Assembly (NCBI RefSeq): GCF_031882575.1
Contig: NZ_CP134772.1
Coordinates: 3,367,001-3,431,000, forward strand
Direction: 5' to 3'
Origin: Pseudomonas sp. VD-NE ins
Lineage (GTDB): Bacteria > Pseudomonadota > Gammaproteobacteria > Pseudomonadales > Pseudomonadaceae
DNA length: 64,000 nucleotides
Made by a program: the position numbers and the translations under genes. Shown here one piece after another: positions 50,135 to 60,485 of the stretch. Within the stretch, counting starts at the first letter, position 1. Each line of letters begins with the position of its first letter. The notes below the pieces were generated by a model. The model saw only the letters and a program-made list of their open reading frames with translations. It made no database searches and had not been told where the DNA came from.

Positions 50135-53100
50135 AGCGGAGTTTCCAGAGCGGCGTCAGTACGCACGCCACGCCATTTGTTGAAACGATGGCGCAGCTTG
50201 TCGAGATAGAGGTAAACCACAGGCGTGGTGTAAAGCGTCAGCACTTGGCTGAAAATCAGTCCGCCGATGATGGTCAGGCCCAACGGCTGGCGCATTTCCG
50301 CACCTTCGGCACGGCTCAGCAGCAACGGCAAGGCACCGAGGATTGCCGCCAGCGTAGTCATCAGAATCGGCCGCAAGCGTTGCAGACAAGCACTGCGAAT
50401 CGACTCCAGCGGCGACAGCCCCTGATGCCGTTCCAGTTGCAGCGCGAGGTCGATCATCAGAATGGCGTTTTTCTTCACCACGCCAATCAGCAGGAACAAC
50501 CCGAGCAACGAGATCAGGCTGAACTCGCCGCCCAACGCATAGATCGACAGCAATGCGCCGACACCGGCTGACGGCAAGGTCGACAGAATCGTCAGCGGAT
50601 GAATGTAGCTTTCGTACAGCACACCCAATACCAGATACACCGCCAGCAACGCCCCGAGAATCATGAACGGCTGGCTCTTCTGCGTAGCGGCAAAGGCGTC
50701 GGCCGTGCCGGCCATTTTCGCGATGACATCTTCCGGCAGGCCGAGCTTGGCAATCGCCCGCTCGATCGCGGCACTGCCCTGCTCCACCGTCACGCCTTCG
50801 GCCATGTCGAAGGAAATGTCTTCGGAAGCGAACTGGCCTTCGTGGCTGACGCGGTCATCTTCCAGGCTGCTCTCATAATGAGCGATCGTCGACAGCGGCA
50901 CCCGGGCACCGTCAGCGGTGATCACCTGCACTTGCTTGAGCGTCACCGGGTCCTGGGCGTATTTCGGATTGACCTCCATGACCACCTGATACTGGTTGAG
51001 GCTGTCATAGATCGTCGAAATCTGCCGCTGGCTGTAGGCGTTGTTCAACACCGAGGTAACCATGTCCATGTCGATCCCCAGGCGCTTGGCCTGATCGCGG
51101 TCGACAATCAACGTCACTTGCTGGGCACCCTTGCCTTCACGCGCGTCGATCGCGGTCAGTTCAGGCAACGCCCTTAACGCGGCAACCACTTTTGGATACC
51201 ACTTGCGTAACTCGCCCAGATCGCCACTTTGCAAAATGTAGCTGTACTGCGAGGTGGTCTGTTCGCGGCCGCCGCCAAATTGCAGGTCCTGATCGGCCAT
51301 CAGCATCAGTTGCGCGCCAGGTACCTTGGGCATTTCCTTGCGCAGGCGTTCGATGACTTTCTGCGCGTTGAGCTGGCGATCCTTGATCGGTTTCAGGCGT
51401 ACCAGCATGAAAGCGTTGTTGGTGCCGTTGGTGCCGCCGATGAACCCGGCAACACTTTCCACCGCTTCGTCCTTGAGCACGGCGCGGCGGAAAATTTCCA
51501 TTTTCGGCTGCATCACGCTGAACGACAGGCCGTCGTCACCGCGCACGAAACCGATCAACTGGCCGGTGTCCTGCTGCGGCATGAAGGTTTTCGGCACCAC
51601 CACGTACAGCGCGACGTTGACGCCGACGGTGATCAGCAAGCTGAGTAACGTCAAACGCCGGTGGCGCAGGACCCAGTCGAGGCTGGTGGCGTATTTGTCG
51701 ACCATCCAGTCGTTGGTACGGCGGCTCCAGCGTTGCAGGCGGTTTTCCTGCCCCGGTGTGTGGGGTTTTAGCCAACGGGCGCAAAGCATCGGCGTCAACG
51801 TCAGCGAAACCACCAGCGAGACGACGATGGCCGCGGCCAGGGTGATGGAAAATTCGCGGAACAGGCTTTCGACAATCCCGCCCATGAACAGGATCGACAG
51901 GAACACCGCGACCAGCGAGACGTTCATCGATAGCAAGGTGAAACCGACTTCCTTGGCTCCGAGGTACGCGGCCTGCATCGGTTTGACGCCTTCGTCGATG
52001 TGCCGCGAGATGTTCTCCAGCACCACGATGGCGTCGTCCACCACCAGACCGGTGGCCAGAATCAGCGCCATCAGCGACAGGTTGTTCAGCGAGAAGCCAT
52101 AGAGGTACATCACCGCAAAGGTGCCGACCAGCGACACCGGTACGGCCAATGTCGGAATCAGCGAGGCGCGGAAGTTACCGAGAAACAGGAACACCACCAG
52201 AATCACCAGCACCACGGCAATCAGCAAGGTCATCTCGGCTTCGTGCAACGTTGCCTTGATCACCGGCGAGCGGTCCATGGCCAGATCCAGCTTCACGCTG
52301 GCCGGCAACACCGCTTGCAAGGCCGGCAGTTGCGCCTTGATCTCGTTGACCGTCTCGATGATGTTGGCGCCGGCCTGGCGGTTGATCACCAGCAACACCG
52401 CCGCGTCATCGTTGAAGAAGCCGCTGTTGTAGCGGTCTTCGACGCCGTCACTGACCTTGGCCACGTCCTTGAGACGCAGCGCCGCGCCGTCGGCGTAGTG
52501 GATGATCAGTGATTCGTAATCCTTGGCTTTCTCCAACTGGTCATTGGCCTGGATCTGCCACAACCGTTGACCGTCCTCAACCGAGCCTTTCGGCCGGCGA
52601 ACGTTGGCATCGGCGATGGTCTTGCGCACATCGTCAAGCGCCACGCCGTACTGGTTCAGCGCCTGCGGTTCAAGTTCGATGCGCACCGCCGGCAGCGAAC
52701 TGCCACCGATCTGAACTTCACCAACGCCCTGCACTTGCGACAGGCTCTGCGAAAGAATCGTCGAGGCCAAATCGTAGAGCTGGCCTTTTTCCAGCACATC
52801 GGAGGTCAGCGACAGCACCATGATGGGTGCCTGCGACGGGTTGACCTTTTTGTAGGTCGGCATGCTGCGCATGCCGCTCGGCAGCAGATTGCGCGAAGCG
52901 TTGATCGCTGCCTGCACTTCCCGCGCAGCACCGTTGATGTCGCGGTCGAGGTCAAATTGCAGAATGACCCGGGTCGAACCCTGACTGGAGCGGCTGCTCA
53001 TGGTGTTGACACCGGCGATCGCGCCGAAAGAGCGCTCCAGCGGCGTCGCCACCGTCGAGGCCATGACCTCCGGGCTGGCACCGGGCAGGCTCGCCTGCAC

Positions 53101-53247
53101 GACGATCACCGGGAAGTCCATTTGTGGCAGTGGCGAAACCGGCAGCAGGCCGAAGCTGACACCGCCGAGCAGCATGATCGCCAGGCTCAACAGCATCGTC
53201 GCGACGGGACGCTTGATGAAAGGACCGGAGAGGTTCATTGACCACAA
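50131..53247 (-). CDS. muxC: RND efflux transporter MuxC
   Basis: A 1038-residue inner-membrane RND pump with 12 helices and two large periplasmic loops. The proton-relay aspartates are present in TM4 (ATGLVVDDAIVVLENI), and the C-half has GVVKKNAILMIDLA. It resembles E. coli MdtC. Two different RND subunits in one operon is the hallmark of the MuxBC/MdtBC heteromeric pumps. It begins 136 bases after muxB, across a REPIN. Confidence 0.92.
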   Translation of the reverse strand: MWSMNLSGPFIKRPVATMLLSLAIMLLGGVSFGLLPVSPLPQMDFPVIVVQASLPGASPEVMASTVATPLERSFGAIAGVNTMSSRSSQGSTRVILQFDLDRDINGAAREVQAAINASRNLLPSGMRSMPTYKKVNPSQAPIMVLSLTSDVLEKGQLYDLASTILSQSLSQVQGVGEVQIGGSSLPAVRIELEPQALNQYGVALDDVRKTIADANVRRPKGSVEDGQRLWQIQANDQLEKAKDYESLIIHYADGAALRLKDVAKVSDGVEDRYNSGFFNDDAAVLLVINRQAGANIIETVNEIKAQLPALQAVLPASVKLDLAMDRSPVIKATLHEAEMTLLIAVVLVILVVFLFLGNFRASLIPTLAVPVSLVGTFAVMYLYGFSLNNLSLMALILATGLVVDDAIVVLENISRHIDEGVKPMQAAYLGAKEVGFTLLSMNVSLVAVFLSILFMGGIVESLFREFSITLAAAIVVSLVVSLTLTPMLCARWLKPHTPGQENRLQRWSRRTNDWMVDKYATSLDWVLRHRRLTLLSLLITVGVNVALYVVVPKTFMPQQDTGQLIGFVRGDDGLSFSVMQPKMEIFRRAVLKDEAVESVAGFIGGTNGTNNAFMLVRLKPIKDRQLNAQKVIERLRKEMPKVPGAQLMLMADQDLQFGGGREQTTSQYSYILQSGDLGELRKWYPKVVAALRALPELTAIDAREGKGAQQVTLIVDRDQAKRLGIDMDMVTSVLNNAYSQRQISTIYDSLNQYQVVMEVNPKYAQDPVTLKQVQVITADGARVPLSTIAHYESSLEDDRVSHEGQFASEDISFDMAEGVTVEQGSAAIERAIAKLGLPEDVIAKMAGTADAFAATQKSQPFMILGALLAVYLVLGVLYESYIHPLTILSTLPSAGVGALLSIYALGGEFSLISLLGLFLLIGVVKKNAILMIDLALQLERHQGLSPLESIRSACLQRLRPILMTTLAAILGALPLLLSRAEGAEMRQPLGLTIIGGLIFSQVLTLYTTPVVYLYLDKLRHRFNKWRGVRTDAALETPL

Positions 53248-53267
53248 TCCCCGACTTCGCCGCAGAT

Positions 53268-53360
53268 CCCTGTGGGAGCGAGCCTGCTCGCGAATGCAAT
53301 CTTGTATTCAATATTGATGTTGCCTGACAGGCCGCTTTCGCGAGCAGGCTCGCTCCCACC
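53268..53360. repeat. REP doublet (REPIN) between muxB and muxC
   Basis: Inverted copies with the GCGAGCCTGCTCGCGAA core occupy most of the 136-base gap between two genes whose products should be made in fixed ratio. It could work as a transcript-stabilising or attenuating hairpin. Confidence 0.88.
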
Positions 53361-53383
53361 TTGGATGTGCGATGTTTGCGAAG

Positions 53384-56300
53384 TCATACCGACACCTCTT
53401 CGCTATCGGTATTGGTCTTGCCAAAGCGCCGACCGAGGCGGTCGAAATACAGGTAGATTACCGGCGTGGTGAACAGTGTCAGCACCTGGCTCACCAGCAG
53501 ACCGCCGACCATCACCAGACCCAGCGGTTGACGCAATTCAGCCCCGGAACCGGTGGCGAGCATCAACGGCACCGCACCAAACAGCGCCGCCAGCGTGGTC
53601 ATCAGAATCGGCCGGAAGCGCAGCAGCGCCGCTTGATAGATCGCCTGTTCCGGCGCCATGCCTTGCGTGCGTTCAGCATCGAGGGCGAAGTCGATCATCA
53701 TGATCGCGTTCTTTTTCACGATACCGATCAGCAAAATGATGCCGATGATCGCGATCATGCCCAGGTCATTGCCACTGAGCAGCAACGCCAGCAAGGCGCC
53801 AACTGCGGCCGACGGCAAGGTCGAGAGAATGGTAATCGGGTGAATGTAGCTCTCGTAGAGCACGCCGAGCACGATGTACATGGTCACCACCGCCGCCAGA
53901 ATCAGCAGCAAGGTACTCGACAGCGAGGCCTGGAATGCTTCGGCCGCGCCCTGGAACTGGGTTTGCACACCAACCGGCATGCCGATGTCTTTCTGCACCT
54001 GTTCGATAATGTCGACCGCATGCCCCAGCGCCACACCGGGCGCGAGGTTGAACGACATCATTACCGCCGGGAACTGGCCGATGTGGGTGATCGCCAGTTG
54101 CGCCTGCCGCTCTTCCACGTGGGCCAGACTCGACAGGCGTACCTGCGCGCCATCGGTGGTTTTGACGTGAATCTGGTCCAGCGCCTGCGGGCCGATCTTC
54201 TCTCCGGCCTGGGCTTGCAGCACCACGCGGTACTGGCTGGCCTGGGTGTAAATGGTCGAGATCTGCCGCTGGCCGAAAGCGTCGTACAGCGCATCAGTGA
54301 TGTTCGCCACCGAAACGCCGAGGCGGGAAGCGGCATCGCGGTCGATCACCAGATAGACCTGCAAGCCCTTGTCCTGCAAATCACTGGCAACGTCAGTCAG
54401 TTCCGGACGCTGGGCCAGCGCTTCGACCAGACGGCCGCTCCACTGGGTGAGCAGTTCGGAATCCGGCGAGGACATGCTGAACTGATACTGAGTACGGCTG
54501 ACACGGTCTTCGATGGTCAGGTCCTGCACCGGCTGCATGAACAAGCGAATGCCGACCAGTTTGTCCAGTTGCGGTTGCAGGCGCGCAATCACTTCAGTGG
54601 CGCTCAGATCGCGATCGCCATGGGGCTTGAGGTTGATCAGCAAGCGCCCGCTGTTGAGCGTGGCGTTGTCGCCGTCGACACCGATGTAGGACGACAGGCT
54701 CTGCACCGCCGGATCTTCGAGAATGATTTTCGCCAGTTCCTGTTGACGCTCACCCATCGCCGCAAACGAAATCGACTGCGGCGCTTCGGAAATGCCCTGA
54801 ATCACCCCGGTGTCCTGCACCGGGAAGAAGCCCTTCGGCACGACCATATAGAGGAACACGGTCAACCCCAGCGTAGCGATGGCCACCAGCAAGGTGAGCG
54901 GCTGGTGCTTGAGCACCCAGCGCAGCATCCGGCCGTACTCGGCGATCATCCAGTCGATGACAGCACCGCTGGCACGGTAGAAACGGCCTTGCTCATGTTC
55001 TTCAGGTTCACGCTTGAGCAGACGCGCGCACATCATCGGCGTCAGGGTCAGCGAGACCACCAGCGAAATCAGGATCGCCACGGCCAGGGTGATGGCGAAC
55101 TCGCGGAACAACCGCCCGACCACGTCGGCCATGAACAACAGCGGAATCAATACTGCGATCAGCGAAAGGGTCAGGGAAATCAGGGTGAAGCCGATCTGCT
55201 TGGCGCCCTTGAGCGCGGCCTGCATCGGGCTATCGCCCTCCTCGATGAAGCGCGCGATGTTCTCGAGCATGACGATGGCATCGTCGACCACAAAACCGGT
55301 GGCAATGGTCAGCGCCATCAGGGTCAGGTTGTTGACCGAGAAACCGGCGAGGTACATCACGCCGAAGGTGCCGATCAGCGACAGCGGCACCGCCACTGAG
55401 GGAATGATCGTCGCGCTGGCGCGGCGCAGGAACAGGAACGTCACCATCACCACCAGGGCGATGGCGATCAGCAATTCGTGTTGCACGTCGGTGACCGAGG
55501 CGCGGATGGTCTGCGTGCGGTCAGTCAGTACGGTGACATCGAGGCCGGCCGGCAGGTTGTCGGTGATGCTCGGCAGCAGCGCCTTGATGCGGTCGACCAC
55601 CTCGATGACGTTGGCACCCGGCTGACGCTGGATGTTCAGCAATACCGCCTGATTCTGGTTGGCCCACGCGGCGAGGCGCTCGTTTTCGGCGCCATCGACG
55701 ATTTCCGCCACATCCTTGAGCCGCAACGGCGCGCCGTTCTTGTAGGCAAGGATCAGGTTGGCGTAATCCTCGGGCGAGGTCAGCTGGTCGTTGGCGTCAA
55801 GCATCGACACCCGCGTCGGGCCGTCGAAGTTGCCTTTCGGCTGGTTGACGTTGGAAGCGCCGATCAAGGTGCGCACGTCGGACAGGTTCAGGCTGTTGGC
55901 CGCCAACGCTTCCGGGTTGACCTTGATGCGTACGGCCTGACGCTGACCACCGGCAATGCTGACCATGCCGACGCCGCTGATCTGGGCAATTTTCTGCGCC
56001 ATGCGCGTATCGACCAGATCATTGAGTTTGGGCAGCAACATGGTTTTCGAGGTGATCGCCAGAGTCAAAACCGGGGTGTCTGCCGGGTTGACCTTGTTGT
56101 ACACCGGTGGCGCCGGCAAGTCCGTGGGCAGCAGATTGGTCGCGGCGTTGATCGCGGCCTGCACTTGTTGTTCGGCGACGTCCATGTTGATGTCGAGGCT
56201 GAAACGCAAGGTCAGCACGGAAGCACCGCCGGAGCTGGTCGAGGCCATTTGCGTGAGGCCCGGCATCTGCCCGAACTGGCGCTCGAGTGGCGCAGTTACG

Positions 56301-56485
56301 GCACTGGTCATCACATCCGGGCTGGCGCCGGGATACAGGGTCATGACGCGAATGGTCGGGTAGTCGACCTGTGGCAGCGCCGACACCGGCAGCAGGCGGT
56401 AAGCGATCAGACCGGCCAGAACAATGGCCAGCATGCTCAGGGTGGTGGCTACCGGTCGGAGGATGAACAGCCGCGAAATGTTCAT
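53384..56485 (-). CDS. muxB: RND efflux transporter MuxB
   Basis: A 1033-residue RND pump and MdtB relative. TM1 begins near residue 11 and is followed by the large periplasmic porter domain ([19 protein letters not shown]). TM4 carries the paired aspartates ([16 protein letters not shown]), and the C-half has [14 protein letters not shown]. It overlaps muxA by ATGA. With MuxC it forms the heterotrimer that works with MuxA and OpmB; in P. aeruginosa the system exports aztreonam, macrolides and novobiocin. Confidence 0.92.
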   Translation of the reverse strand: MNISRLFILRPVATTLSMLAIVLAGLIAYRLLPVSALPQVDYPTIRVMTLYPGASPDVMTSAVTAPLERQFGQMPGLTQMASTSSGGASVLTLRFSLDINMDVAEQQVQAAINAATNLLPTDLPAPPVYNKVNPADTPVLTLAITSKTMLLPKLNDLVDTRMAQKIAQISGVGMVSIAGGQRQAVRIKVNPEALAANSLNLSDVRTLIGASNVNQPKGNFDGPTRVSMLDANDQLTSPEDYANLILAYKNGAPLRLKDVAEIVDGAENERLAAWANQNQAVLLNIQRQPGANVIEVVDRIKALLPSITDNLPAGLDVTVLTDRTQTIRASVTDVQHELLIAIALVVMVTFLFLRRASATIIPSVAVPLSLIGTFGVMYLAGFSVNNLTLMALTIATGFVVDDAIVMLENIARFIEEGDSPMQAALKGAKQIGFTLISLTLSLIAVLIPLLFMADVVGRLFREFAITLAVAILISLVVSLTLTPMMCARLLKREPEEHEQGRFYRASGAVIDWMIAEYGRMLRWVLKHQPLTLLVAIATLGLTVFLYMVVPKGFFPVQDTGVIQGISEAPQSISFAAMGERQQELAKIILEDPAVQSLSSYIGVDGDNATLNSGRLLINLKPHGDRDLSATEVIARLQPQLDKLVGIRLFMQPVQDLTIEDRVSRTQYQFSMSSPDSELLTQWSGRLVEALAQRPELTDVASDLQDKGLQVYLVIDRDAASRLGVSVANITDALYDAFGQRQISTIYTQASQYRVVLQAQAGEKIGPQALDQIHVKTTDGAQVRLSSLAHVEERQAQLAITHIGQFPAVMMSFNLAPGVALGHAVDIIEQVQKDIGMPVGVQTQFQGAAEAFQASLSSTLLLILAAVVTMYIVLGVLYESYIHPITILSTLPSAAVGALLALLLSGNDLGMIAIIGIILLIGIVKKNAIMMIDFALDAERTQGMAPEQAIYQAALLRFRPILMTTLAALFGAVPLMLATGSGAELRQPLGLVMVGGLLVSQVLTLFTTPVIYLYFDRLGRRFGKTNTDSEEVSV

Positions 56486-57789
56486 GCGCCCTTCTTGGCC
56501 TTGTCAGTGACCGCGGCGTCTGGTGTCTGGGCGGCGGACTTGCCTTGCAGGTGTTCGGTCGGGGTGGTCGGTACTTGATTGCTGTCGTTGACCACTTCCA
56601 CTTCACTGCCTTCTTTGAGGCGGTCGGTGCCTTCCAGTACCACGCGGTCGCCGGCAGTCAGACCTTCGGTGATGACAGTGTTTTCGCCGTCGCTGGCACC
56701 AATCTTCAACTGGCGAATGGTGACTTTCTTGTCGCCGTCCAGCGCATAGACAAAGGTACCGTTAGTGCCAAACTGGATGGCCGCCGACGGTGCCAGCACC
56801 ACGCCTTTCAGTGTGTCAGCCAGCAAGTGAACGTTGACGAACTGGTTGGGGAACAGCGCCTGATCGCGGTTTTCGTAGCGGGCCTTGAACTTCAGGGTGC
56901 CGGTAGCAACGTCAATCTGGTTGTCGAGGCTTTGCAGAACGCCGGTGGCTTGCAGTTTGCTGTCGCCGCGGTCCCACGCCTCGGCCGGAAGCTTGGCGCC
57001 GCTGCGATAACGCGCGAGAACGGTTTCCAGGCTGTTTTCCGGCAAGGTGAAAGCGACGCTGATCGGTTGTGTCTGGGTGATCACCGCGAGGAACGTGGTG
57101 TCGTTGGCGGTGACGAGGTTGCCGACGTCAACCTGACGCAGACCGACGCGGCCGGCAATCGGCGCGCGGATCTTGGTGAATTCGAGATTGAGCTTGGCGT
57201 CGTTGACCGCCGCCTGATTGGTCTTGACCGTGCCCAGATACTGACCGACCAGTGCTTCGGCGGTGTCCAGCGTCTGTTTGGCGATGCTGTCCTCTTTGTA
57301 CAGACCGCGATAACGCTCGACGTCAACCTGAGCGTTCTTCAGTTGTGCCTGATTCTGCAGCAGAGTGCCTTCGGCCTGCAGCAAGGCGTTCTGGTAAGGG
57401 CGCGGGTCGATCTCGGCCAACAGGTCGCCGGCCTTGACCATCTGCCCTTCTTCAAAATTGATCTTGACCAGCTCGCCGCCCACCCGGCTGCGCACATTGA
57501 TGGTGTTGAGCGCGGTCACCGTACCCAGCGCCTTGTAATACAGCGGGAAATCACCGGTAACCGCCGGCGCCACGCGCACCGGAATTGGCCCGGCGCCGCC
57601 ACCGAAGCCCGGCCGCATCATTCCCGAACGCCCGGTGTGCCCGGCCGCAGCCTTGTCTGCGCCCTCCTTGGGGCTCGAGCCGGCAGGCCAGAATTTCCAG
57701 CACAGGACAGCGATCACCAACAGGACAAGCAGGCTGATCAGCCAGCGACGGGAGTTACGGGGAGACGATTGCATGGAGTGATTAACCAT
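56482..57789 (-). CDS. muxA: Periplasmic adaptor MuxA
   Basis: A 435-residue membrane-fusion protein. The N-terminal membrane anchor covers about residues 16-36 ([19 protein letters not shown]), then a Gly-rich linker, a lipoyl half-motif ([20 protein letters not shown]), an alpha-hairpin, the second lipoyl half ([19 protein letters not shown]) and beta-barrel/membrane-proximal domains. The tail is charged and probably disordered. The start at 57789 is the family-like one, though its ribosome site is weak; ATG 57774 is an alternative. First gene of the operon. Confidence 0.9.
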   Translation of the reverse strand: MVNHSMQSSPRNSRRWLISLLVLLVIAVLCWKFWPAGSSPKEGADKAAAGHTGRSGMMRPGFGGGAGPIPVRVAPAVTGDFPLYYKALGTVTALNTINVRSRVGGELVKINFEEGQMVKAGDLLAEIDPRPYQNALLQAEGTLLQNQAQLKNAQVDVERYRGLYKEDSIAKQTLDTAEALVGQYLGTVKTNQAAVNDAKLNLEFTKIRAPIAGRVGLRQVDVGNLVTANDTTFLAVITQTQPISVAFTLPENSLETVLARYRSGAKLPAEAWDRGDSKLQATGVLQSLDNQIDVATGTLKFKARYENRDQALFPNQFVNVHLLADTLKGVVLAPSAAIQFGTNGTFVYALDGDKKVTIRQLKIGASDGENTVITEGLTAGDRVVLEGTDRLKEGSEVEVVNDSNQVPTTPTEHLQGKSAAQTPDAAVTDKAKKGA

Positions 57790-57873
57790 TGGGCGCGTGG
57801 GCTTCTTTTACGGGAGGCTGAACGATAAGCACTGATGGGGAATTAGCAAAGCAGCTTTACCGGCAATTTACTT

Positions 57874-57894
57874 ACACCTTACGTTTCAAGGTGT
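57874..57894. promoter_or_regulatory. Inverted repeat upstream of muxA
   Basis: ACACCTT and AAGGTGT are separated by 7 bases, 85 bases upstream of the muxA start. The size and place fit an operator for a dimeric regulator. No regulator gene is adjacent, and the owner is unknown. Confidence 0.35.
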
Positions 57895-57922
57895 GAGGCA
57901 AAACACTGATACACAAATGAAA

Positions 57923-57948
57923 ACGGCCTGGACAGGGCCAGGCCGTTA
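57923..57948 (-). terminator. Intrinsic terminator after tpx
   Basis: A 10-bp perfect stem (AACGGCCTGG / CCAGGCCGTT) with a 6-base loop lies 17 bases after the tpx stop, and on the minus strand it is followed by TTTTCATTTG. Confidence 0.8.
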
Positions 57949-57964
57949 ACAATTGTAAAAGCGC

Positions 57965-58465
57965 TTACTTGAGAACGGACAGTGCCGCTTCGTAGTTAGG
58001 CTCTTCAGCGATTTCCTTGACCAGTTCGCTGTGCAGGACGTTGTCGTTTTCGTCCAGAACTACAACGGCGCGAGCGGTCAGGCCTTTCAGTGGGCCGTCA
58101 GCGATGGCCACGCCGTAGTTCTCGATGAACTCGGCACCGCGCAGGGTCGACAGGTTCTGTACGTTTTCCAGGCCTTCGGCGCCGCAGAAACGCGCTTGGG
58201 CGAACGGCAGGTCAGCCGAGATGCACAGCACCACGGTGTTTGCCACTTCGTTGGCCTGAGCGTTGAACTTGCGTACCGAAGTGGCGCAGGTCGGGGTGTC
58301 GACGCTTGGGAAGATGTTCAGCACTTTGCGCTTGCCGGCGAAGTCTTTGAGGGTGACGTCGGACAGATTGCCGGCAACCAGAGAAAAGGCTGGCGCCTTG
58401 GAACCGGCTTGTGGCAACTGGCCGTTGACTTGAACCGGATTGCCTTTAAGGGTGACTTGAGCCAT
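57965..58465 (-). CDS. tpx: Thiol peroxidase Tpx
   Basis: A 166-residue atypical 2-Cys peroxiredoxin of periplasm/cytoplasm type that reduces H2O2 and lipid peroxides with thioredoxin. The peroxidatic Cys60 lies in [15 protein letters not shown] and the resolving Cys94 in ARFCGAEG, the exact Tpx spacing. The ATG at 58465 is preceded by AAGGA; the longer reading to 58699 passes through a REP and is not real. Single gene with its own terminator. Confidence 0.94.
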   Translation of the reverse strand: MAQVTLKGNPVQVNGQLPQAGSKAPAFSLVAGNLSDVTLKDFAGKRKVLNIFPSVDTPTCATSVRKFNAQANEVANTVVLCISADLPFAQARFCGAEGLENVQNLSTLRGAEFIENYGVAIADGPLKGLTARAVVVLDENDNVLHSELVKEIAEEPNYEAALSVLK

Positions 58466-58607
58466 GACTTGAGTCCTTCTGATGTTTTGATTGGAAAGCA
58501 TGCAAGAGGCCGAAGTTAACCACGAAATGGTCCGACGACCTATGCCCTGTTTGGAAATTGTTGGGTGCCTGCGCGAAAAATTGTATACAAAACCACCACC
58601 ATTCCCA

Positions 58608-58698
58608 CTGTGGGAGCGAGCCTGCTCGCGAAGAGGCCGCCACATCCAACATTTATACTGACTGACCCAGCGCTTTCGCGAGCAGGCTCGCTCCCACA
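58608..58698. repeat. REP doublet (REPIN)
   Basis: Inverted copies with the GCGAGCCTGCTCGCGAA core lie between the divergent tpx and YciI-like genes, so it may overlap their promoter region, which is unusual for REPs. Confidence 0.86.
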
Positions 58699-58803
58699 TT
58701 GGATTTTGCGGTGTTACTGGTCATTTATTTAGAGACCTTGTCGATTCACCGCTGGCCCGTTCGACTAAGCAGTGAATCCCACCAAACTCACGGAGTACCC
58801 GCC

Positions 58804-59226
58804 ATGCGATTCATGATCCTTGTAAAAGCCAGCGCCGACTCGGAAGCCGGCATCATGCCCAGCGAAGAGCTGATCACCGCGATGGGCAACTTCAATGAAG
58901 AACTGGTCAAGGCCGGCATCCTGATCGATTGCGATGGCCTGCACCCGAGCAGCAAAGGTGCGCGCGTGCATTTCTCCGGTGACAAACGCACGGTCATCGA
59001 CGGGCCGTTCATCGAGACCAAAGAGCTGGTGGCGGGCTACTGGATCTGGGAAGTGAAATCCAGAGAAGAAGCCATCGAATGGGTCAAGCGCTGCCCTAAC
59101 CCAATGTCAGGCGATTCTGATATTGAAATCCGCCAGATATTCTCTGCCGAAGACTTCGGCGCCGAGTTCACCCCCGAAGCACGAGAACAGGAAGAGCGCA
59201 TCCGAGAGATGGTGAAGAAGTCTTAA
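58804..59226 (+). CDS. YciI-like (DGPF domain) protein
   Basis: A 140-residue protein of the YCII-related/DGPF family. The signature is VIDGPFIETKELVAGYWI (residues about 64-81); the N-terminal strand is MRFMILVKASADSE. Members are small ferredoxin-like folds, often beside ECF sigma factor genes, with no settled activity. No sigma factor is next to it here. GGAG lies upstream of the ATG at 58804. Confidence 0.85.
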   Translation: MRFMILVKASADSEAGIMPSEELITAMGNFNEELVKAGILIDCDGLHPSSKGARVHFSGDKRTVIDGPFIETKELVAGYWIWEVKSREEAIEWVKRCPNPMSGDSDIEIRQIFSAEDFGAEFTPEAREQEERIREMVKKS

Positions 59227-59237
59227 GGAGTTGACAT

Positions 59238-59265
59238 CCGGGCAGGGGAACATATCCCTGCCCGG
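59238..59265. terminator. Bidirectional terminator hairpin
   Basis: A perfect 10-bp stem (CCGGGCAGGG / CCCTGCCCGG) with an 8-base loop lies between the converging YciI-like and cold-shock genes. Confidence 0.75.
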
Positions 59266-59273
59266 ACAGACTA

Positions 59274-59486
59274 CTAAATAGGGTGAATGTTTACCGCGCT
59301 TAGGCCTTTCCCGAGAACGTCCTTAACTTCAAATTCAACCCTCTGACCCTCCGCGAGCGTCTTGAATCCGTCAACCTTGATTTCCGAGAAATGAGCAAAT
59401 ACATCTTTGTTGCCGTCCTCCGGCGTAATGAACCCATACCCCTTAGATTCGTTGAAGAACTTTACTGTTCCTTTTGTTATCGCCAT
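59274..59486 (-). CDS. Cold-shock (CspA-family) protein
   Basis: A 70-residue single CSD protein that binds single-stranded RNA/DNA. RNP1 is KGYGFI (residues 15-20) and RNP2 is VFAHF (29-33). The ATG at 59486 follows GAGGGCG at a good distance; the reading to 59543 adds nothing typical. The ~150 bases upstream are AT-rich compared with the surroundings and could be the long leader common to these genes. Which Csp paralogue it is cannot be fixed from this window. Confidence 0.93.
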   Translation of the reverse strand: MAITKGTVKFFNESKGYGFITPEDGNKDVFAHFSEIKVDGFKTLAEGQRVEFEVKDVLGKGLSAVNIHPI

Positions 59487-59636
59487 TTCTATCGCCCTCA
59501 TTTTTAAAGCGTCTTGCCGTTTGACGAGACATTCCACTCTCATCAGACACCCGGTTCAGCCCTCCCACAACTGTCAAACCTGACAGGGTGTAAATATTCC
59601 CAGTACCCCTGCAACTGCCGAAGGCTGGGGTATCTT

Positions 59637-59667
59637 GATCATTCCCACGCTCTGCGCGGGAACGATC
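59637..59667. repeat. Single-hairpin repeat of the 40809 family
   Basis: GATCATTCCCACGC and GCGGGAACGATC face each other around a short loop. It matches the outer ends of the 40809-40914 element and lies at the 3' end of the DUF6124 gene. Confidence 0.7.
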
Positions 59668-59679
59668 ATTCAAGAGAGA

Positions 59680-60048
59680 TCAGTTCTTGAGTTCGACGTG
59701 ATCCAAGGCTTGATTCACCGCGAGTTCACCCAGCATGACGACCTGTGCGATCCCCAGTGCGGTCTTGCGCTGGGAGGTTTCCAGCGAGGCGGCGAAGTTC
59801 ATCAGCATTTCGCTGGCCGAGCCGAGGGTTTCGCTGGCGTTGGCTAGAAGAGATTCGGTGTTGTACCTGGGATTGGCGAGGTACATGGGTTCCGGCTCGT
59901 TGGCGCTGGACATGATGCTGGCGGCGGGATTGAGGTAGTAGTCGAGGGCGCGGTCGGCGGCTTCGTGAAGTTTTTTACTGTCGACTGAGGCGTAGGGGGA
60001 TGTGGTGTCGGCGTCTGATTCTGGGGGGTTGGGTGTTGGCTTTTTCAT
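59680..60048 (-). CDS. DUF6124 (former DUF3077) family protein
   Basis: A 122-residue soluble protein typical of Pseudomonas, with a Pro/Ser-rich N-terminus, SVDSKKLHEAADRALDYYL, and a C-terminal helical part (ETLGSASEMLMNFAASLE). No function is known to me. The ATG at 60048 has GGAG upstream; the longer reading to 60192 runs through the structured leader. Its 5' region holds the hairpin-rich element described separately, so expression is probably controlled at RNA level. Confidence 0.72.
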   Translation of the reverse strand: MKKPTPNPPESDADTTSPYASVDSKKLHEAADRALDYYLNPAASIMSSANEPEPMYLANPRYNTESLLANASETLGSASEMLMNFAASLETSQRKTALGIAQVVMLGELAVNQALDHVELKN

Positions 60049-60122
60049 GGTGTAACTCCACTGGAAAGTTGGAGCTGCCCCATTCGGTTTCCGGTCGAAG
60101 AGGTGGCAGCTGTACGCAGGTT

Positions 60123-60260
60123 GGAAACCCGGGCAGCGGCGACCCGGACGACCCGAAGGTCCCCCGCGCACAGCCGCCATAACGGAGTGCACACATTCGA
60201 AGTGCGCAAGGATACGTTATGAAAGGCGTGTACGCGCCACTAATACCCGTCGGGGTTTCC
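60123..60260 (-). ncRNA. Candidate structured leader RNA of the DUF6124 gene
   Basis: A closing stem joins 60253-60260 to 60123-60130 (GGAAACCC / GGGTTTCC, 8 bp perfect). Inside it on the minus strand come a short hairpin (GGCG...CGCC, 60225-60238); a long arm with outer 7-bp stem CATAACG / CGTTATG (60178-60184 with 60215-60221) and inner GTGCGC / GCACAC stem (60189-60207); and a third arm, GCGGC / GCCGC (60136-60140 with 60173-60177), enclosing GACC-TTCG-GGTC, a UUCG tetraloop (60150-60161). This gives a four-way junction ending 75 bases before the ATG. Another hairpin (GTCGCTG / CAGCGAC) lies just upstream at 60268-60287. No known RNA family is recognised. Confidence 0.55.
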
Positions 60261-60485
60261 AGTCCCGGTCGCTGATTTGGCAGCGACGAACACAGGCTAG
60301 AGACCCGACGTCCGACGGACAACCTGAAAACCTTGTGGGAACGTTCCGCAAATTCCAAACAACGCTTAAACATCCCGAATTGAAATACGCACAGGTAGGA
60401 GCTGCCGAAGGCTCGGGTACCAGCCGTTTAGTACACAAAATCACCGTCTTCCTGCTCACAAAACCAAAGAATTAATCCAATTTCC

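Noticed and set aside
53372..55399. Long plus-strand frame opposite muxB
   Set aside because: Antisense shadow of a real RND gene, rich in Arg, Gln and His with no recognisable domain.
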